From contig CAJTOL010000015.1 of the NCBI GenBank assembly GCA_910577645.1, positions 1-64,000 of the forward strand: a DNA stretch of 64,000 bases. Direction: 5' to 3'. Position numbers and translations under genes: made by a program. The stretch is from an uncultured Lachnospiraceae bacterium (GTDB lineage Bacteria; Bacillota; Clostridia; Lachnospirales; Lachnospiraceae). The notes below the pieces were generated by a model that was given only the letters and a program-made list of their open reading frames with translations, had not been told where the DNA came from and ran no database searches. Positions 37,740 to 47,886 of the stretch are shown one piece after another (position 1 is the stretch's first letter; the number at the start of each line of letters is the position of its first letter).

Positions 37740-38867
37740 ATGAAAGTTATGACAATCGTAGGCACAAGGCCGGAAATTATTAAACTATCTTGTGTAATAG
37801 AAGAATTGGATAAATATACAGATCATATCCTGGTACATACTGGTCAAAATTATGATTATGAGTTAAATGAAATATTTTTTAAAGGGATGGGAATTCGAAA
37901 GCCCGATTTCTTTTTGGATTCTGCTGGGGAAACTGCCGCTGAAACTATCGGAAATGTCATTATTAAATCGGATCAGTTGATTAAACACATTAATCCGGAT
38001 GCAATTTTACTATATGGTGATACGAATTCTTGCCTTGCTGTTATTTCTGCAAAAAGGAATAAAGTACCTGTGTTCCATATGGAAGCTGGTAATCGTTGTT
38101 TTGATCAACGAGTGCCTGAAGAGTTAAATCGAAAGGTTTTAGATCACTTATCAGATATTAACTTAGTTTTGACCGAACATGCCAGGCGGTATTTGATTCG
38201 AGAAGGGATTTCTCCGGAAACAATCATTAAAACCGGCTCCAGCATGAAAGAGGTATTAAATCGCCAGGCAAAAGCAATCTGCTCATCCCAAATTCTGAAA
38301 AAGCTAGAATTGAAGGAAAATAGTTATTTTGTGCTTTCTATCCATAGAGAAGAAAATGTAGATTCCCAAAAGAATTTTAATAATCTTCTGGAATCTGTTA
38401 ATTGTGTTGCTGAGACCTATCAAATGCCTGTAATATTTTCGGTTCATCCACGAACTCGAAAGAAAATAGAACTCATAAATTTTAAATTTTCATCCTTAGT
38501 AAAATTTATGAAGCCATTAGCCTTTGCAGACTACATTTTTCTTCAAAAAAACGCCTTTTGCACCATAAGTGACAGCGGTACCATTACAGAAGAGTCTTCT
38601 CTTTTGAACTTTCCAGCTATCACTGTTAGACAAGCCCACGAGCGGCCAGAAGGAATGGATTCTGGAACCTTAATTATGACAGGTTTAGAGCCTAAAAATA
38701 TTTTGAATTCTATCAGATGCGTTACGGAACAAACGGCCATAAATCCTAATATTATTCGAACTATCCCAGATTATGATGTAGAAAATGTTGCAGAAAAAGT
38801 GGTTCGGATTATTTTAAGCTATACGGGATACATCAATAGAACCGTTTGGCGTAAAGAGGAGAGTTAA
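37740..38867 (+). CDS. UDP-HexNAc 2-epimerase, CapG/WbjD/FnlC-like
   Basis: 375 residues. VGTRPEIIKL, HTGQNYDYELNEIFF, MEAGNRCFDQRVPEE and DSGTITEE are typical of the CapG/FnlC branch of the UDP-GlcNAc 2-epimerase family. It inverts C2 of the reduced 6-deoxy sugar, the last step of the CapE pathway. It starts 2 nt after the previous stop. Confidence 0.87.
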   Translation: MKVMTIVGTRPEIIKLSCVIEELDKYTDHILVHTGQNYDYELNEIFFKGMGIRKPDFFLDSAGETAAETIGNVIIKSDQLIKHINPDAILLYGDTNSCLAVISAKRNKVPVFHMEAGNRCFDQRVPEELNRKVLDHLSDINLVLTEHARRYLIREGISPETIIKTGSSMKEVLNRQAKAICSSQILKKLELKENSYFVLSIHREENVDSQKNFNNLLESVNCVAETYQMPVIFSVHPRTRKKIELINFKFSSLVKFMKPLAFADYIFLQKNAFCTISDSGTITEESSLLNFPAITVRQAHERPEGMDSGTLIMTGLEPKNILNSIRCVTEQTAINPNIIRTIPDYDVENVAEKVVRIILSYTGYINRTVWRKEES

Positions 38868-38868
38868 T

Positions 38869-39729
38869 ATGAAAATTGCAATACTTGGCTCGACTGGTAT
38901 GGCTGGGCATATGGTCGCTGCATATATGGAACAACAAGGATTTCAGGTTTACCGAATATCTAGAAGTGAAGAGAACTCGGAGAGATCTTGTCGAATTGAT
39001 GTAACTGAACTTGATAGGTTAACAGAATATATTGCCAAAATAAATGCAGATGTCATTATTAATTGTGTTGGACTCTTACAGAAAACCTGTGAGCAGCGTC
39101 CTGATTTAGCAATTTTAGTTAATTCTTACCTACCCCATTTTCTGGAAAATTATTACCAAAATACTCATGTAAAAATCGTTCACTTATCAACAGATTGTGT
39201 ATTTTCCGGCCTACGAGGCGATTATCTGGAAAATGATTTACAAGATGGCAGAACCTTATACGATAGAACAAAAGCATTAGGCGAGCTCAATAATAGTAAA
39301 GATCTTACGTTTCGTATGTCAATTATAGGTCCTGATCCAGATCCAAGTGGAACTGGTTTATTCAACTGGTTTATGCAGCAATCCGGAACAATTTACGGAT
39401 ATTCAAAATTTATCTGGAACGGGATTACAACACTAGAATTAGCGCAAGCTATTAGTCAGGCATTAGAAGAAGGATTAAGTGGACTTTATCAATTAGTTCC
39501 TGACGAATCCATTAGTAAATATCATTTGCTGCTTCTCTTTAAAGAGATTTTTCATAAATCGGATGTCGATATTCTTGAAAATGAGAGCTTTACGGGTAAT
39601 AAAAGTTTGTGTAATACTCGTAAAGATTTTAGCTATCATGTAAATGATTACAAAACTCAAATTTTAAATCTTAGAGAATGGATTTATGCCAATAGCCATC
39701 TTTATCCGGCTTTTTATAAATCAAATTAA
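38869..39729 (+). CDS. RmlD-like 4-keto reductase for the CapE/CapG pathway
   Basis: 286 residues. GSTGMAGHMV cofactor loop, LSTDCVFSGLRGDY and catalytic LYDRTKALGE. It resembles WbvR/RmlD-type reductases more than the CapF/FnlB bifunctional form, which carries an added cupin domain (about 370 residues); no cupin is present here. RmlD-like reductases in this pathway are known for UDP-L-QuiNAc synthesis, so that sugar is the better guess. It starts 1 nt after the epimerase stop. Confidence 0.8.
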   Translation: MKIAILGSTGMAGHMVAAYMEQQGFQVYRISRSEENSERSCRIDVTELDRLTEYIAKINADVIINCVGLLQKTCEQRPDLAILVNSYLPHFLENYYQNTHVKIVHLSTDCVFSGLRGDYLENDLQDGRTLYDRTKALGELNNSKDLTFRMSIIGPDPDPSGTGLFNWFMQQSGTIYGYSKFIWNGITTLELAQAISQALEEGLSGLYQLVPDESISKYHLLLLFKEIFHKSDVDILENESFTGNKSLCNTRKDFSYHVNDYKTQILNLREWIYANSHLYPAFYKSN

Positions 39730-39740
39730 ATAGCTGTTTT

Positions 39741-39785
39741 AATAAATGTCTTCTGTCCAACGATATTATTGAGAAGGCATTTATT
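39741..39785 (+). terminator. Hairpin between the sugar operon and the LTA-synthase-like gene
   Basis: AATAAATGTCTTCT (39741-39754) pairs with AGAAGGCATTTATT (39772-39785) with one mismatch and a 17-nt loop, followed by a short T-rich stretch. It may terminate the upstream operon or modulate the gene at 39804. Confidence 0.5.
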
Positions 39786-39803
39786 TTATGAAAAGGAGAA
39801 CTA

Positions 39804-42377
39804 ATGAAACTTTTACGACCTGGTTTTATCGAATCTGTAAAGTATTTTTTGCTGACAATTGTCCTGACATTTTTATATATTTGTTTGTGTTTTCCCTCTG
39901 AATTTCAAGTGCATACCTTGAATACACAGGAAACTACTGTTTCAATAAAACCTTTGTCTCTTAGTATCCCTTTATCAAAAGGAAACGATATCGCTATTTC
40001 TAAAGTTTTGATAAATGAAAATGAAGTAAATTTGTCAGCTGTTCCTCCAGATGCTGTCTGGTCTTATTCTAAAGGGGCCCTCCGCCTGACGAATCCTCAG
40101 TCCACGCAAAGCCTCGACTACCAGGCACCGTCCATGGAAAAAATTTCCATTACTTTTTTTCAGAGTAATGCCAGTGGATTACTGCTTATGATTGTGAACG
40201 GAAAACCTGTAGATATTATTAACCTCTATTCCAACCGAGCAAAATCTTATACATGGTCATTTTTTCCAGAATCTTATATAACCCCCTTTTCTTCGCCGAT
40301 ACTCTTAGCAATTTTATTTTACCTTATTGGAAACTCACTTGACTGTCTTCGAACTATTGCTCTTTCTTATAATAATTTGACTTCTCAAAAGAGACATGTA
40401 TTATTACATATCATTACATGGCTTGCTATTTGCTTTTGTATTTCCTATGTTCTTTATATTTTTAATATCGGGCTATTTAGCAGCATTCGACAAGACATAT
40501 ACTTTTTCTTCTTTTGCAGTGGACTGCTATTTTTAGTCTTTGGTATATGTGTAAAAGGCATTTTTATTTCAAATGCTCAGTCACAATCACTTTTAATTAA
40601 GCCTAATACAATTAATTATATTGTCCTTTTCATAATCCCAGGCCTTGCTTTTCTTATAGTAGAACAAATGTCAGGAAATAGTGTCCGCGCTATGGATTAT
40701 ATATATTGGGGAAAAAATTACTTATTATATTTTTTTGTCATTTTAATTTTATCAATTCCTGCACGTTCACTAAAAAGAGTTACCGTAGTCTTTTTGGTTT
40801 TGTGTGGGCTTTATGGAATTGTAAACTATTTTATCATCCTTTTCCGTGGTTCTCCCCTTTGCCTTACGGATTTTTTATCATGGAAAACCGCAATTAATGT
40901 ATCAGCAAGCTATGACTACATATTGACACTCCCTGTAATAAAAGGGATTTATTTGCTGCTATTAATTATATTTTCTGTGGTTAATCTCTTTGCCTCAAAT
41001 TCTGACTATGGTAATTACAGGCAGCATAACAACGATTTCGGAAAATATAGTGTTATCAGGTTGGTAATTGCATTTATAATGACATCATTATTTTTAACTA
41101 CCTCTTTCTTTAAAGTCCCTTTATCATATTGGGATTACCAGGAGGATTTACAAAACTATGGAACTCTCCTTTATTTTGTTGCAGAGGCAAAAGCTTCATA
41201 TGTTTCAAAACCAGAAGGGTACTCGTTTGATAATTTAAATGATATAGCGCAAAAATATCCGGTTCCTGAAAGTACCAAACAAAACTTACCGAATATAATA
41301 GTTATTATGAATGAATCCTTTTCTGATTTAAGAGTTATATCAAATTTTGCAACTTCAGCACCATTTTTAACCAACTATGAAAGCTTAAAAGGGAATGTGT
41401 TAAAAGGGGATGTATATGTTCCAGTTTTTGGCGGTCGAACCTGTAATTCAGAATTTGAATTCTTGACAGGCAATACCATGGCACTATTGCCTAAGAACAC
41501 AATACCATTCCAGCAGTATATAAAAGAAAACACTTTTTCACTCCCCGGTTTACTAAAAAGTCAAGGATATTATACTGTAGGGATACATCCTTATTTAGGG
41601 GATAGTTGGAAACGCAATGTGGTTTATCCGCTGCTGGGCTTTGACAAATTTCTTGATATTGAGAGTTTTAATTCAAACGATATATCAAGAGGGAATTTTT
41701 TGAGTGACCGGGCATCATATGAAAAGATAATTGAAGTATTTGAAGATATTTCTGCACAGAAACAACCAGCGTTTATTTTTAATGTAACAATGCAAAATCA
41801 CGGTGGTTATAGATCCAATGCATTTTTGCCAGAAGATTTGGTTCGTATTACGGAAGTGCCTGGGGTGTATCCAGAAGCTGAAGAGTATCTTACTCTTATA
41901 AAAGAATCTGACAATGCGTTTGTTCCCCTTTTGGATTATTTCAAAAATTGTCAGGAGCCTGTTATTATTCTGTTTTTCGGCGATCATCAGCCTAAACTGG
42001 GAGATGGCTTTTATGATTATCTTTATCAGAAAAATTCCGAATCATCGCTAGAAAATGAAATACAAAGCAAATATAAAACTCCTTTTTTTATCTGGGCAAA
42101 TTTTAAACTTTCCGATACGGGTTATACAGAGACCAGCCTAAATTTTTTATATTTGTTATTACTGAAAAACTCTGGACTTTTAAATACTCCTTATACTGAG
42201 TTTTTAAACTGTTTATATAGCAGGTATCCTGTGATAACTCAGTATGGCGTCAAATCCCATTCATCAGATTCCTGGATCGAATTAGATGTAGACTCTGACC
42301 TTATTTTAAAGGAATATAGTTACGTACAATATAATAATATGTTTGACAATAATAAAATCTTAGACTTCTATCAGTAA
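39804..42377 (+). CDS. LTA-synthase-like membrane phosphotransferase (sulfatase fold)
   Basis: 857 residues. A first membrane helix (12-30), an exported stretch (about 35-160), a block of membrane helices to about 410, then an extracellular sulfatase-fold domain (about 490-760). Its residues include NESFSD (metal), FGGRTCNSEFEFLTG with the nucleophile Thr (near 545), and FFGDHQPK. Enzymes of this group move phosphoglycerol or a similar phospho-alcohol from lipid to a surface glycan. AAAAGGAG precedes the ATG. The precise donor is unknown. Confidence 0.85.
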   Translation: MKLLRPGFIESVKYFLLTIVLTFLYICLCFPSEFQVHTLNTQETTVSIKPLSLSIPLSKGNDIAISKVLINENEVNLSAVPPDAVWSYSKGALRLTNPQSTQSLDYQAPSMEKISITFFQSNASGLLLMIVNGKPVDIINLYSNRAKSYTWSFFPESYITPFSSPILLAILFYLIGNSLDCLRTIALSYNNLTSQKRHVLLHIITWLAICFCISYVLYIFNIGLFSSIRQDIYFFFFCSGLLFLVFGICVKGIFISNAQSQSLLIKPNTINYIVLFIIPGLAFLIVEQMSGNSVRAMDYIYWGKNYLLYFFVILILSIPARSLKRVTVVFLVLCGLYGIVNYFIILFRGSPLCLTDFLSWKTAINVSASYDYILTLPVIKGIYLLLLIIFSVVNLFASNSDYGNYRQHNNDFGKYSVIRLVIAFIMTSLFLTTSFFKVPLSYWDYQEDLQNYGTLLYFVAEAKASYVSKPEGYSFDNLNDIAQKYPVPESTKQNLPNIIVIMNESFSDLRVISNFATSAPFLTNYESLKGNVLKGDVYVPVFGGRTCNSEFEFLTGNTMALLPKNTIPFQQYIKENTFSLPGLLKSQGYYTVGIHPYLGDSWKRNVVYPLLGFDKFLDIESFNSNDISRGNFLSDRASYEKIIEVFEDISAQKQPAFIFNVTMQNHGGYRSNAFLPEDLVRITEVPGVYPEAEEYLTLIKESDNAFVPLLDYFKNCQEPVIILFFGDHQPKLGDGFYDYLYQKNSESSLENEIQSKYKTPFFIWANFKLSDTGYTETSLNFLYLLLLKNSGLLNTPYTEFLNCLYSRYPVITQYGVKSHSSDSWIELDVDSDLILKEYSYVQYNNMFDNNKILDFYQ

Positions 42378-42411
42378 CTATTTATAGAACCGCAATATTT
42401 ATTCATTTTTT

Positions 42412-42448
42412 ATCATCAGCACCCATGCTTTTAATGGGTACTGATGAT
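42412..42448. terminator. Hairpin between convergent genes
   Basis: ATCATCAGCACCCAT (42412-42426) pairs with ATGGGTACTGATGAT (42434-42448) with one mismatch and a 7-nt loop. It sits between the ends of two converging genes, so a two-way terminator is likely, although no strong T run follows on either strand. Confidence 0.55.
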
Positions 42449-42474
42449 GGAAATGTTCTATATTTTCTCTCCGT

Positions 42475-43650
42475 TTACCTTCTCTCCCTTCTCCATCCCC
42501 ACAAAAAACACAGCATAACGCCTCCTGCAAAAAGGGTTACTATCTGTACCCTATAAGTAAAGTAACCATGTATCCAAGAGTGATTTGCCAGTATAAAGTA
42601 CCATACATAAGGTATGCAGGCAATCAGCATTAAAGGCAATAATGCCAGAGCCTTTTTCCCGGTCTTCCAAATCATAATAAATAAAACAATTATCAGCAAC
42701 GCTAATACTGGGAAAAGCACCTTAATCCCATCACTTCCCATTATATAAAAAATATTTTTTCCTATCGTTAGAATTCTGTTTACTTGATATTCCCGATTAT
42801 CCTCCACGCGAAACAATATCGCTTTATATGCATCCGCAAAAATGTTTTCTTTAAGAAAAAGAGTTGCACAGAACCATTTTAAAATCCAGGTAATCCCATA
42901 GCCCAGTCCCCAGCAGAAAGATAATTGAAATACATCAAGTACGTGGGTCTTCCATAATCCCGCATTAGCTTTGATTTTTTCAGAAATATAAATGATCAAA
43001 GGAATTCCTAATGTAATTAGGGGAGCCGTCAGAAAATCTACAAAATTTACAACTGACCCGACAATGGCAAAGGGGACTGCCAGATGCAATTCTTCCGCGC
43101 TGACCTTATCCAGCTTATTCAAAAGCCAAACGCTGGATATCATCATAATATTAAAGCAGGAAGAAAATTGCAGACTTTCGGGTACAACAGTAAAACGTAC
43201 CATTACAGTTGATGCTACAAAAGCAATACTTACTCCCCAGCCCGAGTGCTTCAACAGCAAGCCAAAGAGTATGGCCAACAGCATCGTAGACAGAAAATAT
43301 CCCAGAAATCGAATTTGAAAATAGTCAAAAATCAAAAGCAGAGGCCGCAAAAAAACTAAATAACCATGCCAATAGCGGGCATAGCCAGGAACCATAGCGG
43401 AAATCAAAGGATTTTCTGCTCCCGGCTGAGTAATCTGAAGCATAACTTCATCTGTTAAATTATCCATTTTCGCACTGCTGCTGTCAAAAAAGATATTTGG
43501 ATAATATCCAACTTTATTTATATATCCTATTGCCTCGTCACGATGAACTTGTATCCCTTTATCTGGAATCAGAAATATGAGCATTAACAATACCGTGTAT
43601 AAACACACCATTAAAAAAATACATTTGAGGCATTTCAAATACTCTCTCAT
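42475..43650 (-). CDS. Polytopic membrane protein, putative GT-C glycosyltransferase
   Basis: 391 residues with about ten hydrophobic helices. The first loop after helix one holds HRDE, a placement like the catalytic acid of GT-C enzymes. It overlaps by 4 nt with the GtrB-type gene at 43647, the usual pairing of a lipid-sugar maker with a membrane transferase. It ends in WGWRRERR. The family is not recognised beyond this, so the function is inferred from topology and context. Confidence 0.6.
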   Translation of the reverse strand: MREYLKCLKCIFLMVCLYTVLLMLIFLIPDKGIQVHRDEAIGYINKVGYYPNIFFDSSSAKMDNLTDEVMLQITQPGAENPLISAMVPGYARYWHGYLVFLRPLLLIFDYFQIRFLGYFLSTMLLAILFGLLLKHSGWGVSIAFVASTVMVRFTVVPESLQFSSCFNIMMISSVWLLNKLDKVSAEELHLAVPFAIVGSVVNFVDFLTAPLITLGIPLIIYISEKIKANAGLWKTHVLDVFQLSFCWGLGYGITWILKWFCATLFLKENIFADAYKAILFRVEDNREYQVNRILTIGKNIFYIMGSDGIKVLFPVLALLIIVLFIMIWKTGKKALALLPLMLIACIPYVWYFILANHSWIHGYFTYRVQIVTLFAGGVMLCFLWGWRRERR

Positions 43651-44579
43651 TTTTTAATTTCCTCCTTCTTAATCTGTAACAACCTAAACTCAAATGCTTG
43701 CCGATCTTTTTCAACAATCGTTGATAAAATCAATCCAGAGAAGAAAGAAATAATGGCAGCAAGCGCCGTAAAGCCACTCACAATTAATGTAGGAAAGTTT
43801 GGCACTAATCCCGTTTCCAGATATGTTATAAAAACTGGTACAAAAAAGATAAAGGCAATTAATGCCAATACTGCTGATAATCCGCCAAAACAGGCAAATG
43901 GCCTGTAGTTCTTATAAAGCCTTCCTATAGTGCAAATCACCTTTGTTCCATCTGTAAACGTATTTAATTTTGATTCGCTCCCTTCCGGCCGATCTCTATA
44001 AGCAATTACAATATTTTCAATGCTCATATTCCGCTCTACTGCATGAATCGTCATTTCTGTTTCAATCTCAAAGCCTTGAGAAAGCACAGGAAAGCTTTTG
44101 ACAAACTGGTAGGACATGGCACGGCATCCTGTCATAATATCCTTAATATCTGTTTGAAACAAAGAGTTGATTATTTTCCTGACAAGGGTATTCCCGAAAT
44201 TATGGAATGCCCGTTTATTTTCTTTAAAATAAGTAGATGTCAATCTGTCGCCTATCACCATGTCTATATTTCGTGCCAAAACTGCGTTTACCATCTCTGA
44301 TCCGCTTTCTGCCGGATACGTGTCATCTCCATCTACTAAAATATAGCAATGCGCGTCTATTTCCCGAAACATTCTGCGAATTACATTGCCTTTTCCTTGT
44401 TTCGGTTCATATCCAATAATCGCCCCTCTTTGTTCAGCAAAATTTACTGTGTTATCGGTAGAATTATTGTCATACACATAAATCTTGGCCTCCGGCAAAC
44501 TGCTTTTCCAGTCTGCAATAACTTTTTGGATGGTTTTCTCTTCATTATAGCAGGGGATTAATACTGCAATTTTATCCAT
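43647..44579 (-). CDS. GtrB/DPM1-like polyprenyl-phosphate glycosyltransferase
   Basis: 310 residues. IAVLIPCYNEEKTI, VYDNNSTDNT, VDGDDTYP and the FEIETEMT segment mark the DPM1-like GT2 branch; two C-terminal helices (about 225-295). It probably makes an undecaprenyl-phosphate sugar used by the membrane protein at 42475. It diverges from the plus-strand operon at 44730 and is distinct in sequence from the GtrB pair at 9123 and 56799. Confidence 0.87.
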   Translation of the reverse strand: MDKIAVLIPCYNEEKTIQKVIADWKSSLPEAKIYVYDNNSTDNTVNFAEQRGAIIGYEPKQGKGNVIRRMFREIDAHCYILVDGDDTYPAESGSEMVNAVLARNIDMVIGDRLTSTYFKENKRAFHNFGNTLVRKIINSLFQTDIKDIMTGCRAMSYQFVKSFPVLSQGFEIETEMTIHAVERNMSIENIVIAYRDRPEGSESKLNTFTDGTKVICTIGRLYKNYRPFACFGGLSAVLALIAFIFFVPVFITYLETGLVPNFPTLIVSGFTALAAIISFFSGLILSTIVEKDRQAFEFRLLQIKKEEIKK

Positions 44580-44664
44580 ACGGTTTTAAACTCCCATAGC
44601 TTTTTAGGTACTTAATTTTTATTATATCGGATACCTGCCAAAAAATCCATAGCTAAACATACAC

Positions 44665-44684
44665 ATAAGAACAATTATAGGAAT
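44665..44684 (+). promoter_or_regulatory. Leader motif copy 3
   Basis: ATAAGAACAATTATAGGAAT, 45 nt before the ATG at 44730, identical over 20 bp to the copy at 62412. It stands at the head of the third exporter operon. Confidence 0.65.
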
Positions 44685-44729
44685 AAGCCTTAAAAGCGAC
44701 AAAATCTTTCTATATTTAAGAGGTTAAAA

Positions 44730-47027
44730 ATGAGTTTGAATCAAGGAATTGATATCATCATTCCCATCTATAATGCGTTTGATGATTTGACTAAATGCAT
44801 AGAAAGTATTTTAAGACATACCAATCTATCTCAAAATGGATTGATTCTCATTAATGATGCCAGTCCAGATGAGCGAATAGCCTCTTATTTAGACTCGCTG
44901 TCTGCAGAAAATATAACGGTAATTCATAACAAGAAAAACCTTGGCTTTTCTGGAAATATCAATAAAGGCATTGAGCTTTCAAACAGAGATGTTCTTTTAT
45001 TAAATTCTGATACTCTGGTAACTGTGAACTGGTTAGAAAAAATACAATTTTGCGCTTACAGTGATCCTTCGATTGGAACGGTGACGCCATTATCCAATAA
45101 TGCGACTTTATGCTCCGTTCCTGTTTTTTGCCACGAAAATTCTCTTCCGGAAGGATTTTCGTTGGATGACTATGCAGCTTTAATTGAAAATGTCAGTCTA
45201 CGTAAATATCCCTTGCTTCCTGTTGCCAATGGATTTTGTATGTTTATTAAACGTTGTGTTATAGAAGATATTGGACTTTTTGACTCTGAAACCTTTGGAC
45301 GGGGATATGGGGAAGAAAATGACTTTTGTTATCGGGCAGAGCAGGCAGGTTACCGGCATGTTATGTGTGATGATACTTATATCTACCATAGCGGTACTGG
45401 CTCTTTTGTTAGTGACGAGAAGAGAAAATATTTAGAAGCGCATGAAAGAATCCTAGACAAACGATTTCCTGCACAAATGCAAGCTGTTCGGGTTCATTGC
45501 CGGGATAATCCCAATAGGGATATTTTTAAAAATATCAATTTAGCTGTAGCTTTAGAAAATGGAAGGAAAAATATTTTATATCTGGTTCAGGCTGATTTTC
45601 GAGATGATGGCATGGATAACGTCGGAGGAACCCAGCTTCATGTAAAAGACCTGTGCAGAGGACTATGCAACGAGTTTAATATATTTGTTGCAGCAAGAAA
45701 CTCTAATTACCTGAATCTGACTGTTTATATTGATAGCAATGAATTCTTCTTTCAGTTTTATATTGGAGACCCCAACGGCTTTCCGCAATTTCGTAATGCA
45801 GAATTTAAAGAATTATATGGGAAAATATTAGATGGCTTTTGTATTGACTTGGTGCATATCCATCATACTTTAGATCTATCCTTAGAGCTTTTCTATCAGG
45901 CGAAAAAGAGGCGGATTCCAATAGTCTTTACTTTTCATGACTATTATTATGTTTGTCCAACAATTAAACTACTCAATCATAACAATCAATTTTGCACTGA
46001 TATTTGCACAGAATCTATATGTAAAGATTGCCTGAAAAAACGTGAGGGAATTTATCCTGATATTGATTTTTTGAAAATTTGGAGAAGGGAACACTTACAG
46101 GTGTTGGAAATGGCAGATTTGCTTATTACGCCATCCAACTCTGCAAAAAAAATCCTAGGACATTATTTTCCTTCTCTGGAATCTAAAATACAAGTTATTG
46201 AGCATGGTTCAAATCCATTTCCTGTAACAGCCTCTGGTAAAGTGACAAAAGTTTCTTTTTCTTCCTTCCATGTTGCTTTTGTAGGGGGGATTAGTGACGC
46301 AAAAGGCAGCTATTGCGCCAGTCAGCTTGTTAAAAATAGTCCCCATACAATAAAATGGCATCTCTTTGGGATTTATGGTCACAATGACCTTTCTGTAATA
46401 GAGCGCGCCAATTTTATTAAAACAGGAAAATATAGCCGTGAAGAGCTGCCGGAACTATTAAATAAATATAAGATTGACTTGATTTGCATTCTTCCAATAT
46501 GGCCGGAAACATTTTGTTATACCATATCAGAAGCGATTTTATATGGAATCCCGGTTATTGCTACCGATATAGGAGCTCTTGGGGAACGTATACGAAAAAT
46601 GGACTGCGGGTGGCTTGTTCCGTATACCGCTACTTATAAAGAAGTTTTAGATATTATTAATCGAATTAAGGATAGAGGAGAAGAGTATCAGGCAAAAAAA
46701 AGAAATGCCTTGTCAGCTACTATCCGTACTGTAGAGGAAATGTGCAATGACTATAGATATTTATATCAGGTAGCTGATACCTCAGGCAAGGACATAAAAC
46801 TATCCCAAAAGGCATATAAAGAGTTTTCAAAAGATTATTTATTCGGGAGTGGGAAAGGCAATAGTAGGGATCCTATACTCCAACGATTAAATGACACAGA
46901 GCAACGGCTTTGGAATATTGAGCATTCTTCCACATACCGTATCACTCAAGTTCTTATGAGAATAGGAATACCTTTTAAAAAACAGTTAAAAGCCTTGCTT
47001 TTTAGAATATATAAGGCAATCCATTAA
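44730..47027 (+). CDS. Two-domain glycosyltransferase (GT2 + GT4)
   Basis: 765 residues. GT2 domain about 1-245 (IDIIIPIYNAFDDL, NDASPDE, LNSDTLV, YGEENDFC) and GT4 domain about 280-660 (GGTQLHVKDL, LVHIHHT, HDYYYVCPT, AFVGGISDAKG). The GT4 part keeps the second-domain acidic motif around PETFCYTISEA. It is a full-length paralogue of 51774. AGAGG precedes the ATG. It heads the third exporter operon. Confidence 0.88.
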   Translation: MSLNQGIDIIIPIYNAFDDLTKCIESILRHTNLSQNGLILINDASPDERIASYLDSLSAENITVIHNKKNLGFSGNINKGIELSNRDVLLLNSDTLVTVNWLEKIQFCAYSDPSIGTVTPLSNNATLCSVPVFCHENSLPEGFSLDDYAALIENVSLRKYPLLPVANGFCMFIKRCVIEDIGLFDSETFGRGYGEENDFCYRAEQAGYRHVMCDDTYIYHSGTGSFVSDEKRKYLEAHERILDKRFPAQMQAVRVHCRDNPNRDIFKNINLAVALENGRKNILYLVQADFRDDGMDNVGGTQLHVKDLCRGLCNEFNIFVAARNSNYLNLTVYIDSNEFFFQFYIGDPNGFPQFRNAEFKELYGKILDGFCIDLVHIHHTLDLSLELFYQAKKRRIPIVFTFHDYYYVCPTIKLLNHNNQFCTDICTESICKDCLKKREGIYPDIDFLKIWRREHLQVLEMADLLITPSNSAKKILGHYFPSLESKIQVIEHGSNPFPVTASGKVTKVSFSSFHVAFVGGISDAKGSYCASQLVKNSPHTIKWHLFGIYGHNDLSVIERANFIKTGKYSREELPELLNKYKIDLICILPIWPETFCYTISEAILYGIPVIATDIGALGERIRKMDCGWLVPYTATYKEVLDIINRIKDRGEEYQAKKRNALSATIRTVEEMCNDYRYLYQVADTSGKDIKLSQKAYKEFSKDYLFGSGKGNSRDPILQRLNDTEQRLWNIEHSSTYRITQVLMRIGIPFKKQLKALLFRIYKAIH

Positions 47028-47072
47028 TGGACGAATGCAAAAACAATAAGAATATAAAAAGGAAGTTGTGTA

Positions 47073-47864
47073 ATGCTTGTTTTTTTCAAAAATCTGGCTA
47101 AAGAAAGACTTGTAATATGGAATTTGGCAAAAAATGATTGCACTGCCAGGTTTGCCTCTTCTGGACTTGGCGTAATTTGGTCCTTTTTAACACCATTAAT
47201 GACTATCTTGGTATTTTGGTTTGTTTTTCAAGTAGGATTTAAGAATGCCCCCATTCAGAATGTTCCCTTTATGGTATGGTATATCCCTGCTTTTCTCAGC
47301 TGGAACTATTTTTCTGAGACATTAATCCAAGTTACCAGCAGCTTAAGGGAATATAAATATTTAGTTACCAAAGTTAATTTCGAGGTTTCCATTATTCCTC
47401 TGATTAAGGTAATCTCTTATGCATTTATTCATTTTGCATTTATTTTCTTTATTATATTTATTAACTTGCTTTATGGCCAAAAGATAACTTTATATTACTT
47501 TCAGAGTTTATACTACTTTTTTTGTATGATCATGTTGTTAAGTTCTTTGGGATGGCTTTTATCTTCTGTTGCAGCTTTTATTCCGGACGTTGTCAATGTA
47601 ATTGGAATTGTCATACAAATTGGTTTTTGGGCAACCCCCATTTTTTGGGAGCCGTCAACTATGAATCCTATAGTTCAAAGCATTTTAAAGCTTAATCCAA
47701 TGTTTTATATATGCCAGGGCTATAGAGAAAGCTTTATCTATCAAGTAGCTTTCTGGGAACGTCCTTTTCAAACAACATATTTTTGGATATTCGTGTTGGT
47801 AATCTTGATTCTGGGCGTTAAAAGTTTTACAAAATTAAGACCTCAATTCGATGATGTTCTTTAA
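47073..47864 (+). CDS. wzm: ABC polysaccharide permease, Wzm type (no fusion)
   Basis: 263 residues with six predicted helices, the classic Wzm/TagG length. LGVIWSFLTPLMTILVF near the start and IGFWATPIFWEPS later are typical. Unlike the two permeases at 26483 and 28215 it has no exported N-terminal domain; here the glycan-recognition module sits on the ATPase instead. AAAAGGAAG precedes the ATG. Confidence 0.9.
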   Translation: MLVFFKNLAKERLVIWNLAKNDCTARFASSGLGVIWSFLTPLMTILVFWFVFQVGFKNAPIQNVPFMVWYIPAFLSWNYFSETLIQVTSSLREYKYLVTKVNFEVSIIPLIKVISYAFIHFAFIFFIIFINLLYGQKITLYYFQSLYYFFCMIMLLSSLGWLLSSVAAFIPDVVNVIGIVIQIGFWATPIFWEPSTMNPIVQSILKLNPMFYICQGYRESFIYQVAFWERPFQTTYFWIFVLVILILGVKSFTKLRPQFDDVL

Positions 47865-47886
47865 TTACTTTAGGGAGGTATTAATT

